A stretch of 5,756 nt of DNA from JAAYJR01 sp964545315 (GCA_964545315.1 CAZJGI010000165.1:1-5756); one strand, 5' to 3'; counted from the first letter of the stretch, positions 1 through 5,734 are shown. Translations and numbers: made by a program. Notes: generated from the letters alone by a model not told the origin.

Positions 1-97
1 TCAGAAATATACCGGAAAGTGTATATACAATTGTCATCCCTGCAATAAAATAACCCATATCTCTGTGGAGGGTCCTTAATAAACTTCTTAACTTCAT
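1..97 (-). CDS. PepSY-type membrane protein, N-terminal fragment cut by the window edge
   Basis: An open frame starts at an ATG (complement of 95-97) and stays open for 32 codons to the left edge, so only the N-terminus is present. The visible protein starts MKLRSLLRTLHRDMGYF and continues into a hydrophobic stretch from about residue 15 that looks like a first membrane helix. A short basic segment with an L-H-R-D motif, then G-Y and a membrane helix ending near S-G-I, is the usual opening of Bacteroidota PepSY or PepSY-associated membrane-helix proteins. These are inner-membrane proteins often linked to iron or redox functions. The assignment rests on recognising this opening; the PepSY domain itself lies outside the window. 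The gene follows the left ATPase on the same strand after a 61-bp gap that contains a weak promoter candidate, so it probably has its own transcript. Confidence 0.6.
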   Translation of the reverse strand, partial: MKLRSLLRTLHRDMGYFIAGMTIVYTLSGIFL

Positions 98-116
98 TTC
101 AGTATAAAATTTTTAA

Positions 117-124
117 CGAAATTA
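117..124 (-). promoter_or_regulatory. Candidate -7 box for the PepSY-type gene
   Basis: On the minus strand the sequence TAATTTCG lies 19 bases upstream of the ATG at 97. It matches the Bacteroidota -7 consensus TAnnTTTG at all but one position. The box-to-ATG distance is close to the 18 bases seen for two other promoters in this window. A TTG lies 17 bases further upstream, slightly closer than the usual 19-21 bases. This is a weak prediction. Confidence 0.3.
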
Positions 125-158
125 AGAATTTTCAGAAACAACAACATAACAGCAACCT

Positions 159-1349
159 TCAATATAAAAATCCGAAAAGCCATAACGGGATTTCATTCTT
201 GTAACCTGATTCAATACCATCGAGCGCAAGGAATGCATTTTTAAGGCCGGCTATTTGTTTTTTTGTTTTATTCTTTCCACCAACTTCAAAAGTATATTTC
301 CGGTCCACCAAAAAGTCTCCCTTTTCAGTATAATTTAAGGGATATACCTGGCTCACCTGATTATAAAAAAAAGTTTCTCGCAGTGTTCCGGTATCAGTTT
401 CCTTACCTGAAAAGCTCACCATCTGGTTCGGATGGTTAAAGTAGATCTTTTCAGGTTTGGTTAAAACACTGATTCCCTTTTTTGCACTAAACAGCATTCC
501 AATAACCTGGGCTTCATTAAGTAAGTGAAGATAGTTTTTCAGTGTGTTGCGGCTTATCCCGGTGCGTTCACTCAGCTTTTGTATGTTTGGTTTAAATGGC
601 ACGCTTGTGCTGATAATATATAGCAATTGCTTAATTTTGTTAATCTTGGAATAACTTATTTCTGCAACTGATGGCAAATCAGTTTCCAGTGTAAGCATTA
701 TGGTTTCCCTAAGTTTTTGTTGATAGGTATCTGGATTTTCCAGAAAGAAAGGGTAATATCCACTGGTAAGATACTCATTGAATTTTTTAAGTGGTTTCAA
801 CTCCTTCCATATCATCCGGGTAAGTTCGCGATGATCAGATAAAATTTGTTCAAAGGTTAAAACAGGATATGATTTTTTTTCTGTCAGGTTAATATATTCC
901 CTTAACGACAAGCCTTGCAGTGAATGGACAACAGCCCGCCTGGAAAGATCAGCATTTGCCTGCCTTATTTTAAGAATGCTTGATCCTGTGAATACTATTT
1001 TTAGATCTTTGTAACGATCGTAAGCATTTTTTATTTCCAGACTCCAGTTGGGATATTTATGGACTTCATCAACCAGGATATCTGTGCCTCCGTTCTTTAC
1101 GAAATCATCAATGAAGTCGATCAGACGGATTTCTGTAAAAAAGATATCGTCGAGGGAGATATATATTGCCTTTTTATTTTTAAGACAGGTTTTGAGGTAT
1201 TGCAGCAGCAAGGTTGTCTTTCCAACACCCCTGCATCCCTTTATACCTATAAGCCGGTCTGGTGTATCAATAAGCCGGATTTGATCCCGGATAAAATCAA
1301 CAGGTACCTCTTCTTTAAATTTTTCAGATAATAAAAATAGCTCTTTCAT
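159..1349 (-). CDS. AAA ATPase with winged helix and DUF4143-type C-terminus (396 aa)
   Basis: This is a cytoplasmic P-loop ATPase of the AAA_14/DUF4143 family. The Walker A motif is GCRGVGKT at residues 38-45 (K44). Walker B is ILVDE at 91-95, followed by V-H-K-Y-P-N-W. A sensor-like F-T-G-S-S sits at 120-124 and a possible arginine-finger region S-R-R at 136-138. A winged-helix-like segment follows at about 255-285 (L-S-E-R-T-G-I-S-R-N-T-L). The C-terminus resembles the PD-(D/E)XK-like DUF4143 fold, with D345 and E355-V-G-G-K359 as candidate core residues. The length of 396 aa is normal for a complete member, and the protein begins directly with the family's N-terminal helix. No biochemical role is established for most members; nucleotide-dependent DNA-related or defence roles have been proposed, and none can be assigned here. 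It is transcribed away from the second ATPase. A good -7 box lies 22 bases upstream of its ATG. Confidence 0.85.
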   Translation of the reverse strand: MKELFLLSEKFKEEVPVDFIRDQIRLIDTPDRLIGIKGCRGVGKTTLLLQYLKTCLKNKKAIYISLDDIFFTEIRLIDFIDDFVKNGGTDILVDEVHKYPNWSLEIKNAYDRYKDLKIVFTGSSILKIRQANADLSRRAVVHSLQGLSLREYINLTEKKSYPVLTFEQILSDHRELTRMIWKELKPLKKFNEYLTSGYYPFFLENPDTYQQKLRETIMLTLETDLPSVAEISYSKINKIKQLLYIISTSVPFKPNIQKLSERTGISRNTLKNYLHLLNEAQVIGMLFSAKKGISVLTKPEKIYFNHPNQMVSFSGKETDTGTLRETFFYNQVSQVYPLNYTEKGDFLVDRKYTFEVGGKNKTKKQIAGLKNAFLALDGIESGYKNEIPLWLFGFLY

Positions 1350-1356
1350 AATAACT

Positions 1357-1372
1357 GGTTATTTGATTAACC
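1357..1372. promoter_or_regulatory. Inverted repeat beside the left ATPase promoter
   Basis: GGTTA at 1357-1361 and TAACC at 1368-1372 form a dyad with a 6-base spacer between the -7 box and the start codon. The position and symmetry suit an operator. The arms are short and AT-rich, and no regulator is known. Confidence 0.3.
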
Positions 1373-1379
1373 AAAGATA
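1372..1379 (-). promoter_or_regulatory. Promoter -7 box of the left ATPase
   Basis: TATCTTTG on the minus strand matches TAnnTTTG exactly, 22 bases upstream of the ATG at 1349. Twenty bases further upstream there is only TTA in place of the -33 TTG; a TTTTGG lies at a spacing of about 24. The box overlaps the edge of an inverted repeat (1357-1372), so a repressor bound there could block it. Confidence 0.5.
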
Positions 1380-1387
1380 CAACAAAT

Positions 1388-1405
1388 CGATTAATGCATT
1401 AACCA
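1388..1405. promoter_or_regulatory. 12-bp perfect palindrome upstream of the left ATPase -7 box
   Basis: TTAATGCATTAA at 1391-1402 is a perfect palindrome. Extending it by two bases on each side, to 1389-1404, gives a 14-of-16 dyad. It lies between the -7 box and the expected -33 region. On the minus strand the motif TTGTAT(C)TTTGGTTAAT occurs twice about 32 bp apart, once ending in this palindrome and once in the dyad at 1357-1372. This suggests two related operator half-regions. Confidence 0.35.
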
Positions 1406-1420
1406 AAATACAAAAATTTT

Positions 1421-1436
1421 GATCAGTTTATTGATC
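1421..1436. repeat. Inverted repeat GATCA-N6-TGATC
   Basis: GATCA at 1421-1425 and TGATC at 1432-1436 flank a 6-base spacer. The arms extend imperfectly into the flanking AT-rich bases. The 5-6-5 geometry is the same as that of the dyad at 1357-1372, although the arm sequence differs. It could be a distal regulatory site or a small hairpin. Confidence 0.25.
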
Positions 1437-1490
1437 GAATTTAAAATTAAAAGAGAAGTGTCAAATTTTATTTACTCCAGGCTAATGCAT

Positions 1491-1595
1491 TCAATAAGTC
1501 TGATGAATTAAATATCTCATTATAATTGTTTTTTTTAACGATATAAGAAGGAACTCATCATTTAAAAAGATCCTCCTGTGTGAACGATAGCACAT
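1491..1595 (-). CDS. Possible 34-aa small ORF or gene remnant
   Basis: The frame starts at an ATG (complement of 1593-1595) and reads MCYRSHRRIFLNDEFLLISL, then K-K-T-I-I-M and onward to a TGA. A perfect TAnnTTTG match (TAGTTTTG) lies 19 bases upstream of the ATG, the same distance as for other promoters here. After an A8 run the neighbouring frame stays open and reads N-Y-N-E-I-F-N-S-S-D-L-L-N-A-L-A-W-S-K to a TAA at 1468-1470. One base would join the two frames. I do not recognise the product. Frames this short arise by chance in AT-rich DNA, so this is tentative. Confidence 0.2.
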   Translation of the reverse strand: MCYRSHRRIFLNDEFLLISLKKTIIMRYLIHQTY

Positions 1596-1615
1596 GACTT
1601 GTTTCACATTTTATC

Positions 1616-1714
1616 AAAACTAAATCTGATAATTTTTATATATCACCCATAAAAATATCCGATAATTTTAGCAATGGACCCATAAAAATATCCGGTATTT
1701 TATATATTTGTATA
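1616..1714. repeat. Three tandem 33-bp units ahead of the right ATPase
   Basis: ACCCATAAAAATATCCG occurs exactly twice, at 1645-1661 and 1678-1694, offset by 33 bp. Aligned units run 1616-1648, 1649-1681 and 1682-1714. Each contains a version of ATCYGRTAWTTTTA, at about 1624, 1657 and 1690. The first unit is more diverged. The third runs into the -7 box of the right ATPase. A period of 33 bp is close to three helical turns, which would place protein-binding sites on one face of the DNA. It is also 11 codons, but no start-bounded ORF uses it. Confidence 0.7.
1703..1710 (+). promoter_or_regulatory. Promoter -7 box of the right ATPase
   Basis: TATATTTG is an exact TAnnTTTG match, 18 bases before the ATG at 1729. 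No clear TTG is seen about 20 bases upstream; that position is taken by the 33-bp repeat. The last three bases of the box are a TTG in frame with the gene, which could be mistaken for a start codon. Confidence 0.5.
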
Positions 1715-1728
1715 AAAATCGAAGAAAT

Positions 1729-2946
1729 ATGATTCCCAGGAAACTATTTGACAAGCTACTGGCACACCTTGAAAAAAAAGAGTTTAGCATACTTACAGGT
1801 GCCAGGCAAACGGGTAAATCCACACTGTTAAGGCAGATTGAAACACATTGCAGTGAACACGGGATTCCCGTTGTTTTTCTAAACCTGGAGAACAAATCAA
1901 TCGTTTCTGTTCTTAATGAAAGTCCATTAAATGTCCTCGGATATTTACCAAAAATCAATAAAAGAACTATTGTTCTTGTTGATGAAGTACAATACCTTGA
2001 TGATCCCTCCAATTTTTTAAAACTTTTATACGACGAAGATGTTGATAAAATAAAAATTGTAGCATCGGGAAGCAGCGCATTTTATTTAGACAGCCGTTTC
2101 AGGGATTCTCTGGCCGGCAGAAAGAGGATTTTTCAGCTTTTCACCTGCTCTTTCGATGAATATTTGGAACTATCGGGGAAACCAGAACTGCTCCGGGAAA
2201 AAAACAGGTTGTCAGAAAATCCCAATAGTAAGAGCAGCAAAATAGATTATCTGCGTGTTGAATGGGAAAATTACCTGCTTTTTGGAGGTTACCCGGCCGT
2301 AATTACCGAGTTAAACACCGATGAAAAAATAGCACGGTTAAGTGAACTGAGGGATTCGTTTCTAAAAAGAGATATTTTGGAGTCGGGCGTTTCCAATGAT
2401 AAAGCATTTTACTCACTGATGAGAATTATGGCTTCCCAAACCGGCAACTTAGTCAATGTAAATGAATTGGCGACTACATTGCGCATTCAGAACAGCACTG
2501 TATCCAATTATCTTGATGTTATGCAGAAATGTTTTCACATTGCTTTGATCAGGCCATTTTTTAAAAATTTACGGAAAGAGCTGGTAAAAATGCCCAAGGT
2601 TTATTTTATGGATACGGGAATGCGAAACTGCCTGTTGGAAAATTTTCAATCACCCAACATCCGGGCTGATAAAGGAGAGATTTGGGAGAATATGGTTTTC
2701 AGGCAATTGATTGAGAAGTACAATTCAGATTCAATCTATTATTGGCGAACCACATCAGGGCAGGAAGTGGATTTTGTTTTGCCGGGCATTGCAAACCCCA
2801 AAGCCCTAGAAGCCAAATTCGATAAGGCTTTGATCAAAAAAAGCAAATACCGTAAATTTAAAGAAACTTACCCAGATATACCACTGGAGTATGTTTGGAT
2901 GGCACCTTTTAATGAAGATTTTTTCAGACTCGGAATTAACTGTTAA
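1729..2946 (+). CDS. AAA ATPase with DUF4143 domain (405 aa)
   Basis: This is a second P-loop ATPase of the AAA_14/DUF4143 family, closer to the common form. The ATG at 1729 is chosen over an in-frame TTG at 1708 because the TTG is part of a promoter box and M-I-P-R-K is the usual family opening. Walker A is GARQTGKS at residues 24-31 and Walker B is IVLVDEVQ at 81-88 (D85, E86). An S-G-S-S sensor-like motif is at 113-116, L-A-G-R-K at 128-132 and F-G-G-Y-P at 185-189. A winged-helix-like segment spans about 243-270. The DUF4143 part has G-E-I-W-E-N at 316-321 and a PD-(D/E)XK-like core, E-V-D348 and E361-A-K363, so nuclease-type residues look intact. Length is normal. It shares domain order with the left ATPase but little sequence, so they are not recent duplicates. 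Biological function is unknown. A toxin-antitoxin pair follows 82 bp downstream. Confidence 0.9.
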   Translation: MIPRKLFDKLLAHLEKKEFSILTGARQTGKSTLLRQIETHCSEHGIPVVFLNLENKSIVSVLNESPLNVLGYLPKINKRTIVLVDEVQYLDDPSNFLKLLYDEDVDKIKIVASGSSAFYLDSRFRDSLAGRKRIFQLFTCSFDEYLELSGKPELLREKNRLSENPNSKSSKIDYLRVEWENYLLFGGYPAVITELNTDEKIARLSELRDSFLKRDILESGVSNDKAFYSLMRIMASQTGNLVNVNELATTLRIQNSTVSNYLDVMQKCFHIALIRPFFKNLRKELVKMPKVYFMDTGMRNCLLENFQSPNIRADKGEIWENMVFRQLIEKYNSDSIYYWRTTSGQEVDFVLPGIANPKALEAKFDKALIKKSKYRKFKETYPDIPLEYVWMAPFNEDFFRLGINC

Positions 2947-2979
2947 AATATATCGGGTGTCCTTTTAAATAGTCAAAAA

Positions 2980-3010
2980 TTCGGGGGAGTGAAGATTTTT
3001 TGTAAATTTG
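2980..3010 (+). promoter_or_regulatory. Promoter of the toxin-antitoxin pair
   Basis: TAAATTTG at 3003-3010 matches TAnnTTTG exactly and lies 18 bases before the antitoxin ATG. A TTC at 2980-2982, 20 bases further upstream, may serve as a weak -33 element. A small dyad, GTAATT at 3019-3024 and AATTAC at 3037-3042, straddles the start codon. It could be where the antitoxin represses its own operon, but it is too short and AT-rich to be sure. Confidence 0.5.
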
Positions 3011-3028
3011 CATTAATAGTAATTCATT

Positions 3029-3217
3029 ATGAAGTCAATTACAATTAACATATATAATGACGTCCTTGCTGATAAAGTTATAGGATTGTTAGAGGTGTTA
3101 AAAAGCGAAGGGCTGGAAATAGTTGATAAGGAAGATTTTGAGGATCTGAAACTTTTAAAAGAGACAAGAAAAGAAAACTCAGTTCCTTTTGAAGATTATT
3201 TGAAAAATGAATATTAA
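3029..3217 (+). CDS. RelB-like antitoxin (62 aa)
   Basis: This small acidic protein lies directly upstream of, and overlaps, a RelE/ParE-type toxin gene. That arrangement is the main reason for the call. The N-terminus, K-S-I-T-I-N-I-Y, looks like a beta strand. It is followed by a helix at about residues 12-26 and a charged C-terminal half rich in Asp, Glu and Lys that ends in V-P-F-E-D-Y-L-K. Antitoxins of this class bind DNA through the N-terminal part and wrap the toxin with the C-terminal part, which neutralises it and represses the operon. Small proteins of this kind next to RelE-like toxins are common in Bacteroidota. The subfamily is not certain from sequence alone. The start ATG at 3029 lies 18 bases after a perfect -7 box. 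Confidence 0.7.
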   Translation: MKSITINIYNDVLADKVIGLLEVLKSEGLEIVDKEDFEDLKLLKETRKENSVPFEDYLKNEY

Positions 3218-3461
3218 GATTCGCAAGTCAGCCATAAAAGACTTAAAACAATTAACTAACCAGCAAAAGCAGAAAATTCATAAAAAAATATTGGAATTAA
3301 AAGAATTTCCTCAAATTTCGAATGTAAAAAAGCTTACTCAATATGAGCCAGCTTATCGGTTGCGTATAGGAAATTACAGGGTATTATTCGATGTGGATGA
3401 CAATACTATTATTATTGGCCGGGTTTTACAAAGGAAGGATAGTTATAAAAATAAAAGATAA
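3207..3461 (+). CDS. RelE/ParE-family toxin (84 aa)
   Basis: This is a small basic protein with the RelE/ParE toxin layout: an opening strand, two helices (A-I-K-D-L-K-Q-L and on to about residue 33), then K-K-L-T-Q-Y at 41-46, Y-R-L-R-I-G-N-Y-R-V-L-F at 50-61 and a final strand with V-L-Q-R-K-D-S-Y at 73-80. RelE members cut mRNA at the ribosome; ParE members poison DNA gyrase. The family fold alone does not separate the two. R51, R53, R58, R76 and K77 are candidate functional residues. The position that is often His in the final H-R-K-D motif is Gln75 here. Length is normal and the frame is intact. Its ATG lies inside the last codons of the antitoxin gene, with an 11-bp overlap, so translation is probably coupled. 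Confidence 0.85.
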   Translation: MNIKIRKSAIKDLKQLTNQQKQKIHKKILELKEFPQISNVKKLTQYEPAYRLRIGNYRVLFDVDDNTIIIGRVLQRKDSYKNKR

Positions 3462-3655
3462 TAATAGTTCATGACATTTTTGGTTTCTAATTCTCTTTTG
3501 AAAAGATACCTGCTACAATATAAACCATTGTAATGCCATTCTTCTTACAATTTGTAAAAATATATTGTTATACTGAAACTGATATCGGTTAATTTATGAC
3601 ATTTGTGCACCATTTTGTTTTGGATGGATTTGTTGTAAAAATAAGAATTTCAAAT
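3462..3655. other. Convergent spacer with short palindromes, no gene
   Basis: This 194-bp spacer separates the end of the toxin gene from the end of the response regulator gene. It contains TCTTTTGAAAAGA (3494-3506), TACAAT/ATTGTA arms at 3514-3519 and 3527-3532, and TTACAATTTGTAA (3545-3557). The last is followed on the plus strand by an A run, and all are AT-rich. They could act as weak bidirectional transcription stops, but none has a GC-rich stem with a T tract. Frames on both strands are short and unconvincing. Confidence 0.6.
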
Positions 3656-4420
3656 CTACAGGTTAATATATTTTCGAATTATGTGTGCGTAGCTGGTTCC
3701 GGTCGTAATCTTTGGATTACCGGGGCCGTTCAATGAAATAATATAGCGGTTATTAAAATACCGATATATTTCCAATATCATGTCCGTATTTATGATAATC
3801 GATCTTTGAACCCGAAGAAAATTATCCGGTAATTTATTCTCTACCTGGTGAAGTTTCAGTTCTGAAAGATACTCCTTCCCTGATTTTGTAAATATTGAAA
3901 CATATCCTTCCCCCGACTTGCAATATACTATTTCGGAAAAACGAACCAATAATATTTTCTGACCTGATTTTATAGGTAATGCAGTAACTGTCCTTGATCC
4001 TTTTTGCCTTTCAAAAATGGCAATAAGTGCTTCAATGTCTATTTTTGGGGAAGGGCCATTTAGATTTTTTATCTTCTCAATTGCAAGGTCGAACCTGTTC
4101 TGTTCAATAGGTTTAACCAGATAATCGAGTGAGTTTTCTTTAAATGCTTCCAGTGCAAACTGATCATAAGCAGTTGTGAATACCACGATAGGTTGAATCT
4201 TTATCTTTGAAAGAAGTTCAAAGCCATTGAAGTCAGGCAATTGAATATCCAAAAAAATAATATCCGGTTTATTATCATTAATTAAACCAAGGGCTTCTGT
4301 CCCTGTTTTTGCTTCACCAATTACCTCAATTTGGCCGGTGTGTTTTTTTAATAAGTTTCTAATCATTAACCTTGCGGGAAATTCATCGTCAATAATTATT
4401 GCCTTGAAATTATTATACAT
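3656..4420 (-). CDS. LytTR-family response regulator (254 aa)
   Basis: This is a cytoplasmic DNA-binding response regulator. The receiver domain covers about residues 5-120, with the acidic pair D11-D12, phosphoacceptor D58 (in I-I-F-L-D-I-Q-L-P-D), T83 in F-T-T-A-Y and K103 in V-K-P. All key residues for phosphotransfer are present. A linker at about 120-145 leads to a LytTR domain at about 146-252, with the typical I-V-Y-C-K-S-G-E-G-Y-V at 164-174 and F-L-R-V-Q-R-S at 201-207. In the latter, Gln205 sits where His is common. Near the C-terminus the usual basic S-R-x-Y motif is replaced by T-G-T-S-Y (240-244), so the DNA contacts may differ from better known members. It starts 3 bp after the stop of the kinase gene and is almost certainly co-transcribed with it. 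Target genes are not identifiable. Confidence 0.93.
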   Translation of the reverse strand: MYNNFKAIIIDDEFPARLMIRNLLKKHTGQIEVIGEAKTGTEALGLINDNKPDIIFLDIQLPDFNGFELLSKIKIQPIVVFTTAYDQFALEAFKENSLDYLVKPIEQNRFDLAIEKIKNLNGPSPKIDIEALIAIFERQKGSRTVTALPIKSGQKILLVRFSEIVYCKSGEGYVSIFTKSGKEYLSELKLHQVENKLPDNFLRVQRSIIINTDMILEIYRYFNNRYIISLNGPGNPKITTGTSYAHIIRKYINL

Positions 4421-4423
4421 GAT

Positions 4424-5569
4424 TTAAAGTTCTATTGTTATTTCAATGGCTTTTGCCGGAGAATTAACGAAAGAAATTTCATATCTGCCAGGGCAAAACA
4501 GATCGAGTTTATCATAGACACTTTTCAGTCCGTAGCCTGGTTTTATCTCTTCGTCGTATGGCTTGCCCTTATCTTTTACAGAAATTGCCAGTATATTGTC
4601 AATTTTTTGGATGTCAACATTAATATTAATCGTATAATCTTTTGTATCCTGTCCGTGTTTTACTGAGTTTTCAACCAAAGGCTGTAAAAGGAGCCGGGGT
4701 ATTTTTATATCAAGTGTATCACTTGCTGCTGAAACGGAATATTGCAGCCTCTCCTCAAACCTGATTTTTTCAATTTCCAGGTAAGTATTTATCATTTCAA
4801 TTTCTTCTTTTACAGATATGATATTATGGGCATCCCGATTTACGCTGTACTTAAAATATCGTGACAGTGAAAGTGCCATTTTTTTTGTTTTTTCTCCATC
4901 AAGAGTTGCCAGTCCGGCTATTGAATTTAAAGAATTATAAAGGAAATGAGGATTTACTTTGGCATGCAGCACTTCATATTGTGATTTTATAATTTGTTCT
5001 CTGAGTTCTAAGGTTTCTATTTTTGCCTGATTTTCTTTCATTTGCTGTAATTTGAATATGTAACGAAAAACTAAATCAAGACTTGTTGCTATTATTGCTA
5101 ATATAAAATTCCAGATAGTATCGAATAAAAAATTATCTTCCCATCCATGTCTGATATAAACAGCGAGTTCAGTAAAGTAAAAGTAAAAACATATAGATAC
5201 TAATATTGGTCTAAGCACTTTATGTTTATTCTCAGCCTTTTTTAAAAAATAATAGTATGTCAGGGTATATACCAGGAAAACAGTGCTAAGCTGAATTATA
5301 TTAGCAAGATAATAAAAAAGATCATTAGATCGGACAGAGATACTGCGGTAGGGAAATTGTAAAAAGAAAAATGTACTTCTGAATACAATTAAAGCGATAA
5401 GTATAATCAAACTGGATTTTAATATTGAAAAATTCAGTTTTGTAAGTTTGTATAAACTCCAGTGATAAAATAACAGGAAAGCAATTATAGAAAAGACCAG
5501 GTTGCTTAGTCTTCCTCCTAAAACCATATTCATCCAGACATTTTTTGTTATTTCAATTATTTCCTGCAT
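4424..5569 (-). CDS. LytS/YehU-type membrane histidine kinase (381 aa)
   Basis: This inner-membrane sensor kinase has about five hydrophobic segments, roughly residues 21-40, 49-70, 84-108, 118-138 and 147-172. A short coiled-coil-like linker (about 173-200) and a His_kinase (PF06580-type) domain follow. The phosphoacceptor is H208 in V-N-P-H-F-L-Y-N. The ATP-binding N box is L-V-E-N at 298-301. The G boxes are D333-K-G335 and G345-Y-G347-L; the first lacks the usual D-N-G-x-G form. The ATG at 5569 is preferred over an in-frame TTG at 5596, because the segment between them contains a perfect -7 box and the ATG gives a natural N-terminus. No extracellular sensor domain is seen, so the signal is probably read in or near the membrane. 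The kinase is the first gene of a two-gene operon and should phosphorylate D58 of the LytTR regulator encoded 3 bp downstream. Confidence 0.93.
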   Translation of the reverse strand: MQEIIEITKNVWMNMVLGGRLSNLVFSIIAFLLFYHWSLYKLTKLNFSILKSSLIILIALIVFRSTFFFLQFPYRSISVRSNDLFYYLANIIQLSTVFLVYTLTYYYFLKKAENKHKVLRPILVSICFYFYFTELAVYIRHGWEDNFLFDTIWNFILAIIATSLDLVFRYIFKLQQMKENQAKIETLELREQIIKSQYEVLHAKVNPHFLYNSLNSIAGLATLDGEKTKKMALSLSRYFKYSVNRDAHNIISVKEEIEMINTYLEIEKIRFEERLQYSVSAASDTLDIKIPRLLLQPLVENSVKHGQDTKDYTININVDIQKIDNILAISVKDKGKPYDEEIKPGYGLKSVYDKLDLFCPGRYEISFVNSPAKAIEITIEL

Positions 5570-5575
5570 GATTGT

Positions 5576-5583
5576 CAAATTTA
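5576..5583 (-). promoter_or_regulatory. Promoter -7 box of the kinase-regulator operon
   Basis: TAAATTTG on the minus strand is an exact TAnnTTTG match ending 6 bases before the ATG at 5569. Transcription would start at or just before the start codon, giving a nearly leaderless mRNA. No TTG is found about 20 bases upstream. Confidence 0.4.
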
Positions 5584-5678
5584 AATTAAAAATCAAATAG
5601 CTGTGTTATATATCTGATTTAAAGTTACGATGCACTTAGAATCAGTACAAATGATTTTCTTTAAAACTGAAAAAATGG

Positions 5679-5734
5679 GCCGTAAACCTGTAAGATAAAG
5701 GTTTAAGATGATTTACAAAGGTTTTTACAGGGGC
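5679..5734. repeat. Overlapping inverted repeats near the right edge
   Basis: TAAACCT (5683-5689) pairs with AGGTTTA (5699-5705) around a 9-base loop. CCTGTAA (5687-5693) pairs with TTACAGG (5725-5731). The two hairpins share bases and exclude each other. AAAGGTTT occurs twice, 20 bp apart, and GGCC flanks the whole block on both sides. It could be a terminator or attenuator of a gene outside the window, or a small dispersed repeat. The rest of 5597-5756 shows no gene. Confidence 0.5.

Larger units (their letters stand above)
1350..1728. other. Divergent intergenic region between the two ATPase genes
   Basis: This 379-bp region separates two divergently transcribed genes. Its left third holds the promoter and three dyads of the left ATPase. 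Its right end holds a 33-bp-period repeat and the promoter of the right ATPase. The middle, about 1440-1610, has no clear gene. It does contain a short minus-strand frame from ATG 1595 to TGA 1491 (34 codons). If read across a run of eight T on the plus strand (A on the coding side), this frame would join another open stretch ending at TAA 1468-1470. This could be a decayed or very small gene. Confidence 0.7.

Noticed and set aside
1048..1331. Two plus-strand open frames opposite the Walker B region of the left ATPase
   Set aside because: They lie entirely inside a well-supported ATPase gene on the other strand, have no recognisable motifs, and are shadow frames.
1559..1576. AGGAGG on the minus strand (complement of 1571-1576) ahead of an ATG-ATG
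   Set aside because: The frame that follows is only 8 codons long, and Shine-Dalgarno sequences are little used in this type of genome.
1616..1714. The 33-bp-period repeat as a CRISPR array
   Set aside because: Only two good copies and one diverged copy exist. The units are contiguous, the intervening sequence is itself partly repeated and not spacer-like, and no cas genes are present.
1668..2012. A 114-codon minus-strand frame opposite the start of the right ATPase
   Set aside because: It is antisense to the Walker A and B coding region and has a Ser/Cys-rich composition typical of a shadow frame.
2943..2968. TTAAAA/TTTTAA inverted repeat just after the right ATPase as a terminator
   Set aside because: The stem is only six A/T pairs with a 14-base loop and no T tract, too weak to call.
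3470..3640. Short frames in the convergent spacer on both strands, including one reading M-V-Y-I-V-A-G-I-F-S-K-E-N
   Set aside because: All are about 22 codons or less, interrupted, and without a promoter or recognisable similarity.
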